32,287 nucleotides of DNA from UBA8346 sp050260935 (GTDB taxonomy: Bacteria; Bacillota; UBA4882; UBA8346). The stretch lies in assembly GCA_050260935.1 (NCBI GenBank), contig JBLNCU010000044.1:1-32287 (forward strand). Reading direction: 5' to 3'. The notes under the pieces are model-generated. The model saw nothing but the letters and a program-made list of their open reading frames with translations, was not told where the DNA came from and searched no databases. The translations under genes and the position numbers were made by a program. The stretch's first letter is position 1. Every line of letters starts with the position of its first letter. Positions 1 through 7,665 of the stretch are shown piece by piece.

Positions 1-385
1 TTAGGCAATAGAACCGATGATATTTCTAATATGTTTTTAACGAAAGGTCCTCTTACCAAAAATGACCTTTTATTTTTAATCAAAACCGATTTAACTACCC
101 TCAACCGGATGATCCGGCCGCCGGCCGAAGCGAAACTAATCGTCGGAGCCGGAGTCAGGGAGTCAGGGGCGGGCGAAAACCGGTTTTGTGCGATGTCAAC
201 CTAGAGGGAAATGCTTTTTGGGTGGGATAGAAATTTCCCGTTTTTAAGCTTTAAAAAAACACTATTCCTTGGGGAGAAGCAAAATTACCTTAAGTAAGGG
301 GGGATGTTTCAAGGAAGATGCCATTTCGTTAGGGGCCGCGGTCTTGGTTATCAAAACCCCGTTTAAAGCACGACTAGTTTTATAA
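1..385 (+). pseudogene. Decayed ROK-family regulator/sugar kinase gene, 5'-truncated by window edge
   Basis: Three frames together spell a ROK-family protein. Frame 1 (1-165) reads a winged-helix segment with SNMFLTKGPLTKNDLL and later AKLIVGAGVRESG, the pattern of a ROK N-terminal HTH. At about 166 the reading moves to frame 3 and gives GGRKPVLCDVNLEGNAFWVG, the ROK junction after the HTH, until a TAG at 228-230. A second one-base loss would restore GIEISR in frame 2 (from 227). Frame 2 at 305-385 then reads CFKEDAISLGAAVLVI, which resembles the ROK C-terminus, to a TAA at 383. The central kinase body (normally some 250 residues) is missing, so the gene suffered two frameshifts and a large internal deletion. 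The intact gene presumably extended left of the window. Identification rests on motif recall, not a search. Confidence 0.7.
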
Positions 386-442
386 CCGCCAAGCGCCCGT
401 CGAAGATGGAGTATTAAAAAATCATTGAAAGGAAGATTTAAA

Positions 443-1330
443 ATGAAGCGAAATGTTTTGGTTTCCTCTGTCTTATTTTTAGTTACTTTTTTATGTTTCA
501 GCATTATAGCCAATGGCACCCAGAAGCCGGAAGTAGTTTCCCTCTCCGTCAATAAGGGCTTTAATAATGAAACCGTCAACCTCACCATCACCGGTAGTAA
601 ATTTCATAAATCCACCTACGTAAAACTAACCAAAGATGGTGAAGCGGACATCATTGCCACAAACCTGCAAGTGGTTTCCAAAACCGAGGTTACCTGCGCG
701 CTCGATTTGAACGGCAGGACTGCCGGAACGTGGAATGTGGTTGTCGGCAATATTGGAACCTTTACCAAGAAGGAGAAACCAACAATTTTAGCCGATGCCT
801 TTACCATTGAAACTCCGGCCCCCACTGAGAAACCGGTTGTGGAAACCCCTACTGAACCCGAACCGGCTCCTGCCGAACCGGAGCCAATCGTGGAAGAGGT
901 CGAACCCGTGGCAACACCTGCCAGCACAACGGAGGAAAGCGGTCCTTCGCTTGAGAGTCTTAATGAGTCCTTGAAAGCGATCTTCTTTGATTTCGATAAA
1001 TTTGACATTCGCCAGGATCAAACCGCCAATTTGGACGCCAACGCAGCTATTCTTAAGGATAATTCCGGCCTAGTCATCACCCTGGGCGGTCATGCCGACG
1101 AACGCGGCACCATCCAGTACAATATGGTATTATCCCGGAAAAGAGCGGAAACAGTCAAGGATTATCTGGTGGCTCAAGGCGTCGCCGGTGACCAAATTGT
1201 TATTTTCGCTTATGGTGAAGAGTTTCCGGCCAAAAAAGAGCATAACGAGTCCGCCTGGGCTTATAACCGCCGGGTGGACATCAGGGTTTGGGAGGAGACA
1301 CCCACCAAGGAAGAGGCTTTAAAGCAATAA
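443..1330 (+). CDS. TIG-like + OmpA/Pal-domain periplasmic protein
   Basis: A 295-residue exported protein. Residues 1-25 are a signal peptide; the only Cys there (C18) lacks a lipobox, so it is probably not a lipoprotein. Residues about 28-122 look like an IPT/TIG beta-sandwich. Residues 123-172 are a Pro/Glu/Thr-rich linker. Residues about 179-291 are an OmpA C-terminal domain of Pal type (FFDFDKFDI, then GHADERG at 216-222 and SRKRAETVKDYL), which in this family binds peptidoglycan. It therefore probably sits between peptidoglycan and the outer membrane. The start is ATG 443, eight bases after AAAGGAAG, rather than the in-frame TTG at 425. It stands alone between a pseudogene and a convergent Sec operon, with terminators on both sides of the junction. 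The domain call is firm; the role of the TIG part is unknown. Confidence 0.85.
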   Translation: MKRNVLVSSVLFLVTFLCFSIIANGTQKPEVVSLSVNKGFNNETVNLTITGSKFHKSTYVKLTKDGEADIIATNLQVVSKTEVTCALDLNGRTAGTWNVVVGNIGTFTKKEKPTILADAFTIETPAPTEKPVVETPTEPEPAPAEPEPIVEEVEPVATPASTTEESGPSLESLNESLKAIFFDFDKFDIRQDQTANLDANAAILKDNSGLVITLGGHADERGTIQYNMVLSRKRAETVKDYLVAQGVAGDQIVIFAYGEEFPAKKEHNESAWAYNRRVDIRVWEETPTKEEALKQ

Positions 1331-1365
1331 TTAAAATTAATCAGTTCCACTGTATATTTTTTCGC

Positions 1366-1392
1366 GGAGATCTTAACCGGTCTCCTCTTTTT
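1366..1392 (+). terminator. Weak terminator after the OmpA-like gene
   Basis: GGAGA (1366-1370) can pair with TCTCC (1381-1385) around a 10-base loop, followed by TCTTTTTTT. The stem is short, so this is a candidate only. Confidence 0.4.
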
Positions 1393-1437
1393 TTGCTCTT
1401 TTGCTCCTGTAGCCCATATAGTCCAAACTTAAAAATC

Positions 1438-1476
1438 AAAAGACCCTGGTGGCCTATATAAGCCGCAGGGTCTTTT
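1438..1476 (-). terminator. Bidirectional intrinsic terminator ending the Sec operon
   Basis: AAAAGACCCTG (1438-1448) and CAGGGTCTTTT (1466-1476) form a perfect 11-bp stem, with a smaller GGC/GCC stem in the loop. On the minus strand it lies 17 bases after the secF stop and runs into TTTTGATTTTT. Its symmetry would also stop transcription coming from the OmpA-like gene. Confidence 0.75.
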
Positions 1477-1492
1477 AACTCTCAGTTCTATC

Positions 1493-2452
1493 CTACCTAG
1501 CGGTGCTTACCGCTTTCCGGGCTATGCCCTTTTTCTCCTGCCAATCCTTATAAATCGCACAAAGCGGGCTGGCCACGAAGATGGAGGAGTAAGTGCCCGA
1601 GGTAATACCGACGATCAAGGCGAAACAAAATTCCCTGATGTTCGGAACTACCAGGTAAAACACTAGAATCGCCAAAACAGTCGTGAAACTGGTATTCAAC
1701 GACCGGCGGAAGGTCTGTAAAATACTGTCGTTGGCAACTTCCACAAACGGAGTATCCTTCGCCTTATATTTCACATTTTCCCGGATCCGGTCGAAAACCA
1801 CAATGGTGTCGTTGATCGAATAACCGAGAATCGTCAATAAAGCCGCGATAATGGTGGAGTTGACCTCCACGCCGAACAGTCCGAACACTCCCAATACCAG
1901 GAGACAATCATGGAGCAAGGCGAAGACCGCCGCGAAACCGGAGACCAGTTCAAAACGGAACCAGATATAAACCAGCATTAAAGCCGAGGCGATTAAGACT
2001 GCCTTCAGGGCGTTTTGCACCAGCTCCTTGCCGACCAACGGGTCGACCCTGGAAATATCCAGTCCTTGCCCCTGCTCTACTTTGCCGTATTTAGCCTCCA
2101 GGGCTTTTAGGACAATCTCCTGCTCGGAATCGTTTAAAAACCTGGTATATACCAGAACCTGATGTCTGACCACCCCGGTCGAATCAACATACTGATTGGG
2201 TTGGGGCGCATTATACTTAAAATCCGGCAAATCAATGGTTTTTAAAACCGCCGCCACCTCATCCGAGCTGACCGCCCGCGGCACCGGGAAGTAGATCTTG
2301 GTGCCGCCGGTGAAGTCGATCCCGAGATTTAGGGGAAACCCCGGCTTGGTTCCCCAGCCGTTGCTGGGATTTACGAATATGAAGACTACGCTCAAAATCA
2401 TAGTCGTCAAAAAGATTCCGATAAAGAAGTATCTGTATTTAAACAGGTTCAT
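1493..2452 (-). CDS. secF: Protein translocase subunit SecF
   Basis: SecF, 319 residues, a usual length. With SecD it forms the proton-driven accessory complex of SecYEG that pulls exported proteins across the inner membrane. One membrane segment lies at residues 6-27; the family signature NLGIDFTGGTKIYF is at about 42-55; a periplasmic domain follows; five more hydrophobic segments fill residues about 150-300, including AALLTILGYSINDTIVVFDR, the conserved SecF motif in the second half. The ATG at 2452 overlaps the secD stop by four bases (ATGA) and has GGAGG about ten bases upstream, so secD and secF are translationally coupled. A strong terminator follows. No anomaly seen. Confidence 0.97.
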   Translation of the reverse strand: MNLFKYRYFFIGIFLTTMILSVVFIFVNPSNGWGTKPGFPLNLGIDFTGGTKIYFPVPRAVSSDEVAAVLKTIDLPDFKYNAPQPNQYVDSTGVVRHQVLVYTRFLNDSEQEIVLKALEAKYGKVEQGQGLDISRVDPLVGKELVQNALKAVLIASALMLVYIWFRFELVSGFAAVFALLHDCLLVLGVFGLFGVEVNSTIIAALLTILGYSINDTIVVFDRIRENVKYKAKDTPFVEVANDSILQTFRRSLNTSFTTVLAILVFYLVVPNIREFCFALIVGITSGTYSSIFVASPLCAIYKDWQEKKGIARKAVSTAR

Positions 2453-3969
2453 TCGCTTACAACCTCCTTAGCCCCGAAGTGTTTGGCGTAATGGTCCGGA
2501 TCGTGATCGATCTTCCACTCCAAGAAGACCTTGGTGACAAAGATGGCGGTGAACATACTTACCAGAACACTGATTGACAAGGTAACCGCAAAGCCTTGCA
2601 CCGGACCGTTGCCGAAGAAGAACAAAACACCGGCGGCAATCAGAGTCGTAACGTTGGAGTCGATAATGGCGATTAAAGCCCGGTCGAACCCGGCTTGCAG
2701 CGCGGGGCGCACCCGTTTGCCGTTCCGGATCTCGTCTTTAATCCGTTCGAAAATAATCACGTTGGCATCGACCGCCATTCCAACACCGAGGATGAAACCG
2801 GCCATTCCGGGCAGGGTTAGGACGCCGCGGAAAAGGGCCAGCACGCCTAGGACCAAAACCGCGTAAATAGCCAAGGCGGCATCAGCCACTAAACCGGGGA
2901 TGCTGTAAAACACCAACATGAAGGCCATAACTGCCGCAACTCCCAGGACAGCCGAGATTAAACTCTGTCTAACGATTTCTTTGCCCAAGGTCGGAGCCAC
3001 CTGCGTCGACTGAACCACCCGCAACGAAATCGGCAAAGCGCCCGACTTCATCAACAAGGCGTCCTTCTCAACCTCTTGCTTGGTGGCGTTGCCCAGTTCG
3101 ATGATACCGCTGCCGTTGGGAAGGGCATCCTTGATCACCGGGTCCATCAACATGGTTTCATCAAGATAGACGGCCATTTTCTTCCCGACGTTGTCGGTGG
3201 TGATCCTCTCAAGCTGTTTGGCGCCTTCACCCCTGAAGGCAAACTGAATCACATAGCCCTTGCCGGCCTGGTAGGTAACGCCGATATCCTGCATATCCGT
3301 TCCGTCAAGGACGATCTGGTTGTCGATCCGGAAGGTCAACCGGCCGGTGCTGACGATAATATCCCGGGCCTGTTGCAAAGTTTTTAAGCCCGGCAACTGC
3401 ACATTGAGCCGGCCTTTACCGTCAAGCCTTACATCGGCCTCGGCCATCCCGGAAGAGGCTTCGTTGATACGGTTTTCAATAATAGCTTTTGAACGATCCA
3501 GGGCGTCATCGGGAAAATCGCGGGCATCCCGCAGGACTTTCAACTCAATTATATTTCCTTTGACTACCGGTTCAAAGTTTAAATTCTTGACTTCACCCAT
3601 TAAATCGAGTTTATACCGTTCCGGAAAAGCCCCGATATTTTGAGCCCGCTGGGCGTCTCCGGCATTGGCGAAGGTAAACTTCAACCCGTCATAACGATCA
3701 TTATCAATGACTCCCAAAGGAGCAACCTGTGGCTCGGCGATATTGGCCTGTTTAATCTTGGCTACTATCGCATCGCCCAGTTTAAAAAGGTCGCCGGAGC
3801 CGATCCGGTAATCCGGAGCCAGCAACAGCTCTACTCCTCCCTTAAGATCCAAACCCAGACGGATCGGGTCGGTTTTAAAGATGCCGGCCCCTACCGGGCT
3901 GATTAGCAAGCCCAGAATGAGCGTTACCAGAAAAATCAATGCTACTTTCCAGCGCAAATCTTGTCGCAA
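2449..3969 (-). CDS. secD: Protein translocase subunit SecD
   Basis: SecD, partner of SecF in Sec export, with a large periplasmic P1 region. It shows the N-terminal membrane helix, LGLDLKGGVELLLAP just after it, the second periplasmic motif with ENRINEASSG and VQLPGLK, and five C-terminal helices including GVGMAVDANVIIFERIKDE. I prefer TTG 3969: AAGGGGG lies seven bases upstream and the protein then begins MRQDLRWK immediately before the first helix, as in most SecDs. The longer frame opens at ATG 4008, which directly abuts the previous gene's TAA but has no Shine-Dalgarno; reinitiation there would give 519 instead of 506 residues. It lies in an operon with two small membrane proteins upstream and secF downstream. 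Confidence 0.96.
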   Translation of the reverse strand: MRQDLRWKVALIFLVTLILGLLISPVGAGIFKTDPIRLGLDLKGGVELLLAPDYRIGSGDLFKLGDAIVAKIKQANIAEPQVAPLGVIDNDRYDGLKFTFANAGDAQRAQNIGAFPERYKLDLMGEVKNLNFEPVVKGNIIELKVLRDARDFPDDALDRSKAIIENRINEASSGMAEADVRLDGKGRLNVQLPGLKTLQQARDIIVSTGRLTFRIDNQIVLDGTDMQDIGVTYQAGKGYVIQFAFRGEGAKQLERITTDNVGKKMAVYLDETMLMDPVIKDALPNGSGIIELGNATKQEVEKDALLMKSGALPISLRVVQSTQVAPTLGKEIVRQSLISAVLGVAAVMAFMLVFYSIPGLVADAALAIYAVLVLGVLALFRGVLTLPGMAGFILGVGMAVDANVIIFERIKDEIRNGKRVRPALQAGFDRALIAIIDSNVTTLIAAGVLFFFGNGPVQGFAVTLSISVLVSMFTAIFVTKVFLEWKIDHDPDHYAKHFGAKEVVSE

Positions 3970-4008
3970 ATCTGTTTCCCCCTTATAGTAGATTTCATTA
4001 TGATCCAT

Positions 4009-4419
4009 TTATCGGCCGGAAGAGGTCTCATCACCCTCGGATCCGGTTCGGGAATTCTGATAAAACATAAAGAACATGGAAATAATCATAATGGCAAAGA
4101 AAAATCCAATGGCAACAACAGTCTCTTTGATAACAACCGTCCGTTCCCAAACAGGCCGTATCTGCAGTGGATTAAGAAAACCATTGTTCGGGGAAGGCCC
4201 CAGGTTGGCCCGGAAGGCGAACTCCCCTGATTGATTGGCCGATGGCAATGACCGGCCGAGTAAATTACTTACCTGAAACAAAGCGGCGGTACGGGTTTCC
4301 CCCAGATCAAACCGGGAGACCGGGATTCCGGACTCTTCCCCGGCGAAAGCCATCATAAAGGCCACCCCGAATAGAACGATTAAGCCGGTAAGCCGCCAAT
4401 TTATCGCGGTGTGTTTCAA
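4009..4419 (-). CDS. Small two-helix membrane protein of the Sec operon, unrecognised
   Basis: I do not recognise this family. From TTG 4419 it encodes 136 residues: a membrane helix at about 10-27 (TGLIVLFGVAFMMAFA), a polar loop of some 65 residues rich in Asn/Ser/Gly, a second helix at about 96-118 (VVAIGFFFAIMIISMFFMFY) and a short acidic tail. TTG 4419 is chosen because GAGGGGAG precedes it and because the frame upstream (open to GTG 4479) overlaps the separate small gene at 4430-4585. It ends in TAA at 4011-4009, directly before ATG 4008 of the secD frame. Position suggests a Sec or envelope role; that is inference only. Confidence 0.6.
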   Translation of the reverse strand: MKHTAINWRLTGLIVLFGVAFMMAFAGEESGIPVSRFDLGETRTAALFQVSNLLGRSLPSANQSGEFAFRANLGPSPNNGFLNPLQIRPVWERTVVIKETVVAIGFFFAIMIISMFFMFYQNSRTGSEGDETSSGR

Positions 4420-4429
4420 AAAACTCCCC

Positions 4430-4585
4430 TCAACCCTTGCTTTTCTTTGTTTTGGGATTGGCCTTGGCGTGAGCTTCACGATTGGCCTTGGCTTTAGCGC
4501 CGACCGCTTTCTCCGCCTTGTAGGCTCCGAAGGCGAAAAAACCGAATATTAGCAGCACAATGATTACGGTTATAATTTGAAACAT
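4430..4585 (-). CDS. 51-residue single-helix membrane protein, first gene of the Sec operon
   Basis: A short frame starting at ATG 4585, with GGAGGT ending seven bases upstream, and stopping at TGA 4432-4430. It begins MFQIITVIIVLLIFGFFAFG, a membrane helix, and continues into a very basic, Ala/Lys-rich tail (AEKAVGAKAKANREAHAKA, then PKTKKSKG). The good ribosome site, the promoter just upstream and the tight spacing to the next gene (stop ten bases before TTG 4419) support it as real. Its form resembles YajC (one helix plus a charged cytoplasmic tail), but yajC proper is at 7302-7607 and I see no sequence kinship. Function unknown. Confidence 0.65.
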   Translation of the reverse strand: MFQIITVIIVLLIFGFFAFGAYKAEKAVGAKAKANREAHAKANPKTKKSKG

Positions 4586-4614
4586 CGGATTACCTCCAAA
4601 TTCTCATTAAAGTG

Positions 4615-4660
4615 AAAAAGATCCGCCCAAACCGAAAACTTTCGGAATAAGCGGAGATCC
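4615..4660 (-). promoter_or_regulatory. Terminator-like hairpin in the Sec operon leader
   Basis: On the minus strand GATCTCCGC (4659-4651) pairs with GCGGATC (4626-4620) with one bulge or mismatch region; an inner stem CCGAA/TTCGG (4632-4636 with 4641-4645, four-base loop) stacks inside, and TTTTT (4619-4615) follows at once. It begins only about ten bases after the predicted transcription start and ends some 30 bases before the first start codon, so it could act as an attenuator. No alternative antiterminator was worked out. Confidence 0.55.
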
Positions 4661-4677
4661 TTCAAAATGCCTCTCTA

Positions 4678-4706
4678 ATTATATCTATTTCAAAAAAGCT
4701 TGTCAA
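4678..4706 (-). promoter_or_regulatory. Consensus sigma-A promoter of the Sec operon
   Basis: Minus strand TTGACA (4706-4701), 17-base spacer, TATAAT (4683-4678): both hexamers are perfect. Transcription should begin near 4671 and run through the leader hairpin into the small gene at 4585. Confidence 0.88.
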
Positions 4707-4744
4707 TTAAAAGCCGTTTTTCGCAGTAGAGAATATTTGGCCGG

Positions 4745-4768
4745 GGAAATATTTTATGGCATATTTCC
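4745..4768. repeat. Inverted repeat upstream of the Sec operon promoter
   Basis: GGAAATAT (4745-4752) and ATATTTCC (4761-4768) are exact inverted copies around eight bases. It lies about 40 bases beyond the -35 box of the Sec promoter and about 180 bases before the divergent gene at 4946, so it could be an operator for either. Nothing else gene-like is seen in 4586-4945. Confidence 0.35.
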
Positions 4769-4945
4769 GGAATTTGGATGGCTGTTTAAATATTGCCGGC
4801 ATTTTCAAATAGGTGAAGATTTCAGCCGGTGGTTCCGTAAAGGTGTCTGTAGAAGGAAAACCGTATTTAAAGGTTTTATTTAGCTTATAATTTGTGTTAT
4901 AGTAAATACTGGTGACTTGATTAATTTTAGGGATGTGGAAGAGTT

Positions 4946-7147
4946 TTGAGGCGAATACCCTTTCTGACCCTTAGTTTTTTGTTGGCCCTTGCTTGGGTGG
5001 TTCCGGTGAATAATCCGGGATTGGCGGCCGTGTCCCAATCAAGGGACGAACTACCGATAGTTATAATTACCGTTGATAAATTGAACAGTCTGGAGCTTCT
5101 GGAGTGTAAACTGCCAACTATTCAAAGGCTATTAACCACCGGCGCTTGCGGTTTGATGAATATTCGCAGCGGCGCCGGGTACACCGATTCCGGCAGCGGC
5201 TACTTAACAATAGGGGCTGGAAGCAGGGCTACCGCTGTAGGCCTCCAAATAGGGGCTTTTAATTTTTTCGATCAGCTTCCCGGCGGCAGCGCGGCTTCCT
5301 ATTATGAATGGAGCCTCGGTAATGCGCCCGCTATTCAAGAAGAATCCGGTCTGATTGTCCCGGAAATTGGTCTCCTCAAATATCAGGCCAGCCTGGAAGA
5401 CCATCAGGTTACCCCCGGACGTTTGGGAAGCCTGTTTCATCGCCACGGTTGGCGTACTTGCTTGCTGGGAACGATCGACACCCCTGCTATGCTTTACCGT
5501 CCCGGCGGTTTATTGTTAATGGACAGTTACGGGCTCATCGATGAAGGGGTCCTGGGCAATTCTTTAACCATGAAAGATCCCGTCTTTCCTTATCTTTTCC
5601 GGACCAACCCCGCTAAAGTAATTACCGAGGTACGTCAGAGGCTTGCTTTTCAAAAAATTGTCCTGGTTGAATTTGGTGATTTTGCCCGGCTGGATCTCTA
5701 CCGCGATCAGCTAAATCCCCTCCGTTACTCCCAGTTAAAAGAGGATACCTGGAGGCGTTTGGACGGCTTTTTAGACCGGATGATTCAATTGGGGGCCCCG
5801 GAACATTTTTCAATGGTGATTACGGCTCCATCCATCTCCAAAGAAGGCGCGGCTCAAAAAAACTTATTGGCCCCGCTGATCATCGTCAGCCGGGATTACC
5901 CCGCCGGATTGTTGACCTCCGGCACCACCAAATGGCCGGGTTTGGTTGCCAATATTGATCTTCTTCCAACGCTGGCCGGGATGGCTCATTTTACGATAGC
6001 TTCCTCTACACCGGGTAAAATTGTCAAGGTTGAGAGCGGCCATAATGTTATTCAAGAGCTCCGCCTGCTCAATGAAGGCCTGGTGGCAATCAATTCCAGG
6101 CAGCGCCCGCTGCTTGATTGGTACATAGGATTGATTACCTTTGGTTGGATTGCCGGTTTACTAAGCGTTTACCTCCATAAACAATTTGTTGGGGCTTGGC
6201 TGGTTACCGGGGTATGCTCAATACCCTTATCTATGATTATTTTGCCGTTATTACCTGCTTATTGTTGGAATATTCCCGGTTTCTTGCTTCTTGCCGCTTT
6301 ACTAACCGTGGGATTCATGCAAATCAAAGCTCTGGACCGGCGAATGCTCTATCAGTCGGGTTTGATTTGGCTCATACTAATTATTGACCAGATGTTCGGC
6401 TGGAATTTAATCCGTTTTTCGGCTCTCGGCTATAGCGCTATGTCCGGCTCCCGTTATTACGGCCTTGGCAATGAGTTCCTAGGCGTTTTTCTGGCTTCCT
6501 CTTTAATCTTTGCCTATCTCGTCACCGGAAAAACCCGTTCCAAATGGCCCTCTACTTTTATCTTAGCCGCCAGTATGTTTATCCTAAGTTGGCCGCAGTT
6601 CGGGGCGAAGTTCGGGGGGATTATTGCGGGGGGGGTTGGTTTTTCTTATTATCTGATCCGCCTTTACAAATTAAAACTTAACAACAGTAAATTATGGCTT
6701 TCGATCTTCGGGTGCGGCCTGGTTTTATTGGCCATCGGCATCTGGGACAGCTGGCGCCCGGCTGATCTCCAAACCCATATCGGTAAATTTCTTCGTTTAT
6801 TATTAAGTAAAGACTATCTTCAAGTGGGGCAGATCATCAGCAGAAAATTAACGATGAATCTTAAACTCACCGTTTTCAGCCCCTGGATCCGGATTATTTT
6901 ACTGGCTTTAGCCTTAGGCATAGCCGATCATTTGCTTGGCAGGAAAAATTTCGCCAAAGCGGGGACGGCTCTACTCTGGCAGTCCATTTTAATCTCCGGA
7001 GTGGCCGCTTATCTGATTAACGACGCCGGGGTGCTGGCCTTTGCCACCTGTTTGGCTTACGGCTTCTCATTTGTATTGCTGCAAAAAATCAGCGAATCCA
7101 ATTCAGCAATAGCCGCCGGCCCTCAAAGCAAGCAAACAATTTTCTAA
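4946..7147 (+). CDS. Large membrane protein with degenerate alkaline-phosphatase-like ectodomain
   Basis: A 733-residue protein: signal peptide or signal anchor at 1-28, an extracytoplasmic domain of about 360 residues, then roughly ten hydrophobic helices from about 390 to 715. The ectodomain has the outline of the alkaline phosphatase/sulfatase fold: PIVIITVDKL at the start, a Gly/Ser-rich YLTIGAGSRA stretch, and VANIDLLPTLAGM near its end. Where active members carry a metal-binding SDHG-type motif it reads VITAPSIS, so catalytic metals may be missing. Enzymes such as LtaS place the helices first and the domain last, the reverse of this order. The start TTG 4946 has GGAAGAG just upstream and no better alternative. 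It is divergent from the Sec operon and convergent with yajC. Substrate and role unknown. Confidence 0.7.
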   Translation: MRRIPFLTLSFLLALAWVVPVNNPGLAAVSQSRDELPIVIITVDKLNSLELLECKLPTIQRLLTTGACGLMNIRSGAGYTDSGSGYLTIGAGSRATAVGLQIGAFNFFDQLPGGSAASYYEWSLGNAPAIQEESGLIVPEIGLLKYQASLEDHQVTPGRLGSLFHRHGWRTCLLGTIDTPAMLYRPGGLLLMDSYGLIDEGVLGNSLTMKDPVFPYLFRTNPAKVITEVRQRLAFQKIVLVEFGDFARLDLYRDQLNPLRYSQLKEDTWRRLDGFLDRMIQLGAPEHFSMVITAPSISKEGAAQKNLLAPLIIVSRDYPAGLLTSGTTKWPGLVANIDLLPTLAGMAHFTIASSTPGKIVKVESGHNVIQELRLLNEGLVAINSRQRPLLDWYIGLITFGWIAGLLSVYLHKQFVGAWLVTGVCSIPLSMIILPLLPAYCWNIPGFLLLAALLTVGFMQIKALDRRMLYQSGLIWLILIIDQMFGWNLIRFSALGYSAMSGSRYYGLGNEFLGVFLASSLIFAYLVTGKTRSKWPSTFILAASMFILSWPQFGAKFGGIIAGGVGFSYYLIRLYKLKLNNSKLWLSIFGCGLVLLAIGIWDSWRPADLQTHIGKFLRLLLSKDYLQVGQIISRKLTMNLKLTVFSPWIRIILLALALGIADHLLGRKNFAKAGTALLWQSILISGVAAYLINDAGVLAFATCLAYGFSFVLLQKISESNSAIAAGPQSKQTIF

Positions 7148-7277
7148 CAACGCCTTGCATTGAGCTCGATCTTGAAATGGCGGCCCAAGAAGCCGGCTGC
7201 CCGGCGGCGCATCATCACCCGGGCCAAAAAGATTTCGAAATATCCCATCACTGGAGTAATTGGTGTTTTTAATACAC

Positions 7278-7311
7278 AAAAAAAGAGAGCCGAAACTCTC
7301 TTTAATTTTTT
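7278..7311 (-). terminator. Bidirectional terminator between yajC and the membrane-protein gene
   Basis: AAAGAGAG (7282-7289) pairs perfectly with CTCTCTTT (7296-7303) around six bases. On the minus strand it overlaps the yajC stop and ends in a T run; on the plus strand it is followed by AATTTTTT and could also end the gene that stops at 7147. Confidence 0.85.
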
Positions 7312-7607
7312 ACCCTGGCTATTGAACTTCTGGTGAATTTCAGTTCCACCTTATCCGCTACTCTTAACTTAATATCTTCATCGTCGAATTCCACGATTTC
7401 ACCGTGTAGCCCCCCGGCGGTGATAACCTTATCCCCTTTTTTGAGGCTGTCCAGCATGGCTTGTCTTTGTTTTTGCTGTTTACGTTGCGGCATTATGATT
7501 AACAGCCAAAAAACCCCGAAGATAACTATAAACGGAAGTAACTGGATCCAAAAACTAGTGGTCCCGGCAGCCGGTGTTGTCGCTGCTGCGGCCAGAAACG
7601 TATTCAT
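7302..7607 (-). CDS. yajC: Preprotein translocase accessory subunit YajC
   Basis: A YajC protein of 101 residues: a short N-terminus, one membrane helix at about 20-41 (WIQLLPFIVIFGVFWLLIIM), then PQRKQQKQRQAMLDSLKKGD and VITAGGLHGEIV, the family hallmark. YajC binds SecD-SecF at the inner membrane. The start ATG 7607 has GGAGG eight bases upstream; an overlapping ATG four bases earlier is out of frame. It follows queA and tgt in the common tgt-yajC order, but here secDF lies beyond a gene of the opposite strand and has its own promoter. Confidence 0.95.
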   Translation of the reverse strand: MNTFLAAAATTPAAGTTSFWIQLLPFIVIFGVFWLLIIMPQRKQQKQRQAMLDSLKKGDKVITAGGLHGEIVEFDDEDIKLRVADKVELKFTRSSIARVKN

Positions 7608-7665
7608 TCATTTCACCTCCTCTTTCGGCAGAGTTTAATATTTCGACAATAAAATATTTTTCCCT

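Noticed and set aside
43..77. AAAGGTC/GACCTTT hairpin followed by TATTTTT, terminator-like
   Set aside because: It lies inside the reading frame of the ROK relic (the codons for TKGPLTKNDLLF), so it is better explained as former coding sequence.
262..591. 109-codon open frame on the minus strand
   Set aside because: It spans the ROK relic and the signal-peptide region of the OmpA-like gene in antisense, with no ribosome site and no recognisable domain.
4430..4479. N-terminal extension of the 136-residue Sec-operon protein to GTG 4479
   Set aside because: The extension lies fully within the separate 51-residue gene and lacks a ribosome site; TTG 4419 with GAGGGGAG is better.
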